Position numbers and translations under genes: made by a program
Part shown: piece by piece, positions 62,851-64,000 of the stretch
Layout: each line of letters starts with the position of its first letter
Numbering within the stretch: the first letter of the stretch is position 1
Notes under the pieces: model-generated
Database searches by the model: none
Told to the model about the DNA's origin: nothing
What the model saw: only the letters and a program-made list of their open reading frames with translations
NCBI GenBank assembly: GCA_002338515.1
Contig: DDIL01000172.1
Span: 1 to 64,000, forward strand
Source of the DNA: Glaciecola sp. UBA1851
Lineage (GTDB): Bacteria; Pseudomonadota; Gammaproteobacteria; Enterobacterales; Alteromonadaceae
Reading direction: 5' to 3'
DNA length: 64,000 nt

Positions 62851-64000
62851 GTGAACATAACCAACAAAGTTTTATTAATTACATGCATAGCAATAATTAG
62901 CGCGTGCACAAGTTCGCCTACCCAGAATAATGAACAAAAAATTATTAAATCTGTACCTGCTAAAAATGAAGTGGTTAAGCAAGAACAATCAGATTTACAA
63001 ATTATTGCTGAAAATTTCTCTCAAACTAAAGATATTCAACAGTTAAATCTTTCGCTATTGGGCCTAGCAAACCAAGCAATTGAACTTGAACAGTGTAACC
63101 GCGCGAATACTATCATTAAACATATTCAACCTTCTTTGTCTCTTGATTTGATACATATTGCAAACTTATTTAAGGCGGAATGTAACCTCAAACAACTTGA
63201 TTATCTTGACGAACTAGCTAGTAAAGGGCCGCTTGTTAAGCAAACGGAAAATTGGCTAGCAACTATTAACAACCAAGTATTGTCATTTTATTCAGAGCAA
63301 TTCAAAACAAATAGTCTTATTGAGCGCAAAGTCATTGCCTTAGCAAAAATCAACGCCATTAGTGGCAATCATGAAGTAGCCATTAATCAATTTTTATCAT
63401 TACCTAATAGTAAAGAATATCTGGCTAAAACTGAATACGGCAATCTATTGTGGAAATGGTTTTCACTTGCTGAGCCAGAATCACGTTCTGCGTTAGTATA
63501 CAGATTTCCAACTCTGCAAAATTATAAGGTATTGATTGATACGATTGAAGATAACAGTATTAACGACGTGACTCGCAAAGCTATATTGAATGAGTGGTTA
63601 CAGGGCGAAGTAAGTAAAAACAATTTGGAATTATTGCCGGAGCAAATTACACAGTTTATTAACTTTAACAGTGATGGCTCTCAGAAAATAGCGGTTTTAC
63701 TTCCACTCACTGGCAGATTATCTAGCCAAGGAGAAGCTATTAAACAAGGGTTATTAACCGCTTACTTGGAAAAAGTAGAGCAAGCAAAAGAAAACAATAA
63801 TCAATATGACACCAGTATTGATTTTATAGATACAGGTAGTTTCGACACATTAAAGTCATCAGTATCAAACGAGATGCTAGCAAGCTATGACACTATTATT
63901 GGTCCATTGTTACGTAGCCACGTGAATGCAATAAACTCGATGAATTTAAGTAATACGAAAAAACTCCTGTTGAACAAAAATAGTATACTTAATTCATCCG
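62851..64000 (+). CDS. lpoA: penicillin-binding-protein activator LpoA, 3' truncated by window end
   Basis: The frame is open from the GTG at 62851 to the last base, 383 codons plus one base. A lipoprotein signal (MNITNKVLLITCIAIISAC) has its lipobox cysteine at 19, so it is anchored to the outer membrane. The N-terminal TPR-like helical domain covers about residues 40-265; the C-terminal periplasmic-binding-fold domain begins with KIAVLLPLTGRLSSQGEAIK near 277. LpoA activates the peptidoglycan synthase PBP1a. It is divergent from rsmI across 128 bp, a conserved arrangement. The missing part is about 40 percent of the protein. Confidence 0.92.
   Translation, partial: MNITNKVLLITCIAIISACTSSPTQNNEQKIIKSVPAKNEVVKQEQSDLQIIAENFSQTKDIQQLNLSLLGLANQAIELEQCNRANTIIKHIQPSLSLDLIHIANLFKAECNLKQLDYLDELASKGPLVKQTENWLATINNQVLSFYSEQFKTNSLIERKVIALAKINAISGNHEVAINQFLSLPNSKEYLAKTEYGNLLWKWFSLAEPESRSALVYRFPTLQNYKVLIDTIEDNSINDVTRKAILNEWLQGEVSKNNLELLPEQITQFINFNSDGSQKIAVLLPLTGRLSSQGEAIKQGLLTAYLEKVEQAKENNNQYDTSIDFIDTGSFDTLKSSVSNEMLASYDTIIGPLLRSHVNAINSMNLSNTKKLLLNKNSILNSS

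Noticed and set aside
1..64000. CRISPR arrays, tRNA/rRNA genes and riboswitches
   Set aside because: No regularly spaced repeats, no clover-leaf or ribosomal sequence and no recognisable riboswitch core were seen by reading; a covariance-model search would be needed to exclude small RNAs.

Overview
The window is AT-rich chromosomal DNA from a marine, probably cold- or sea-adapted gammaproteobacterium of the Alteromonadales (Colwelliaceae/Pseudoalteromonadaceae-like). The evidence is the complete nqrABCDEF-apbE-nqrM sodium-pump locus, FabV, FabR, a TakP-like TRAP importer, a sodium-coupled NSS transporter, and gene pairs typical of gammaproteobacteria: trmA/fabR, mdh/argR and rsmI/lpoA. I saw no integrase, intact insertion sequence, CRISPR array, tRNA or rRNA, so this reads as core genome with lineage-specific small genes rather than an island. 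The genus cannot be fixed from the sequence alone.

Layout, left half. 0-5 kb: a membrane-anchored RRM protein, a DUF5610-like protein, trmA, and fabR divergent from a fatty-acid desaturase. A FabR-type palindrome lies on the predicted desaturase transcription start. 5-13 kb: a hybrid sensor kinase, dusA flanked by two paralogous small secreted proteins, a 39-residue membrane protein followed by a PspC protein, a DUF2333 protein and a TIGR04219 outer-membrane barrel. 13-17.6 kb: cysJIH for sulfite and PAPS reduction, with a terminator-like hairpin touching the cysJ start codon. 18-27 kb: a small secreted protein, a GGDEF cyclase, a tandem pair of YihG-type acyltransferases followed by a YbdG-type mechanosensitive channel, a small membrane protein, a YggN-family protein and a YeeZ-like protein.

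Right half. 26.7-34 kb: NSS transporter, SDR plus DCC pair, a lipoprotein, a PhoD-like phosphatase, fldB and an orphan ExbD. 34-43 kb: ygjV, several small unknowns, threonine/serine dehydratase, an amidohydrolase overlapping a GNAT gene, a metallo-beta-lactamase-fold hydrolase, a DUF1653 protein, and dinB with a LexA box. 43.4-50.7 kb: the Na+-NQR operon with its two maturation factors. 51-56.5 kb: fabV, a TRAP transporter (dctQ-dctM-dctP order) and fklB. 56.9-64 kb: ppc with a SPOUT methyltransferase, mdh, argR, rsmI and the start of lpoA, which runs off the right edge.

Functional links. Na+-NQR makes a sodium gradient that the NSS and TRAP importers can use. Ppc and Mdh feed the TCA pool. 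FabR, FabV, the desaturase and the acyltransferases all act on membrane lipid composition. Several starts were moved from the longest reading frame to sites with a Shine-Dalgarno sequence or family-consistent N-terminus; each is explained in its entry. No wholly new multi-gene system can be claimed. The best candidates for something undescribed are the small secreted protein / 39-residue membrane protein / PspC cluster, the cysJ leader hairpin, and the membrane-tethered RRM protein.
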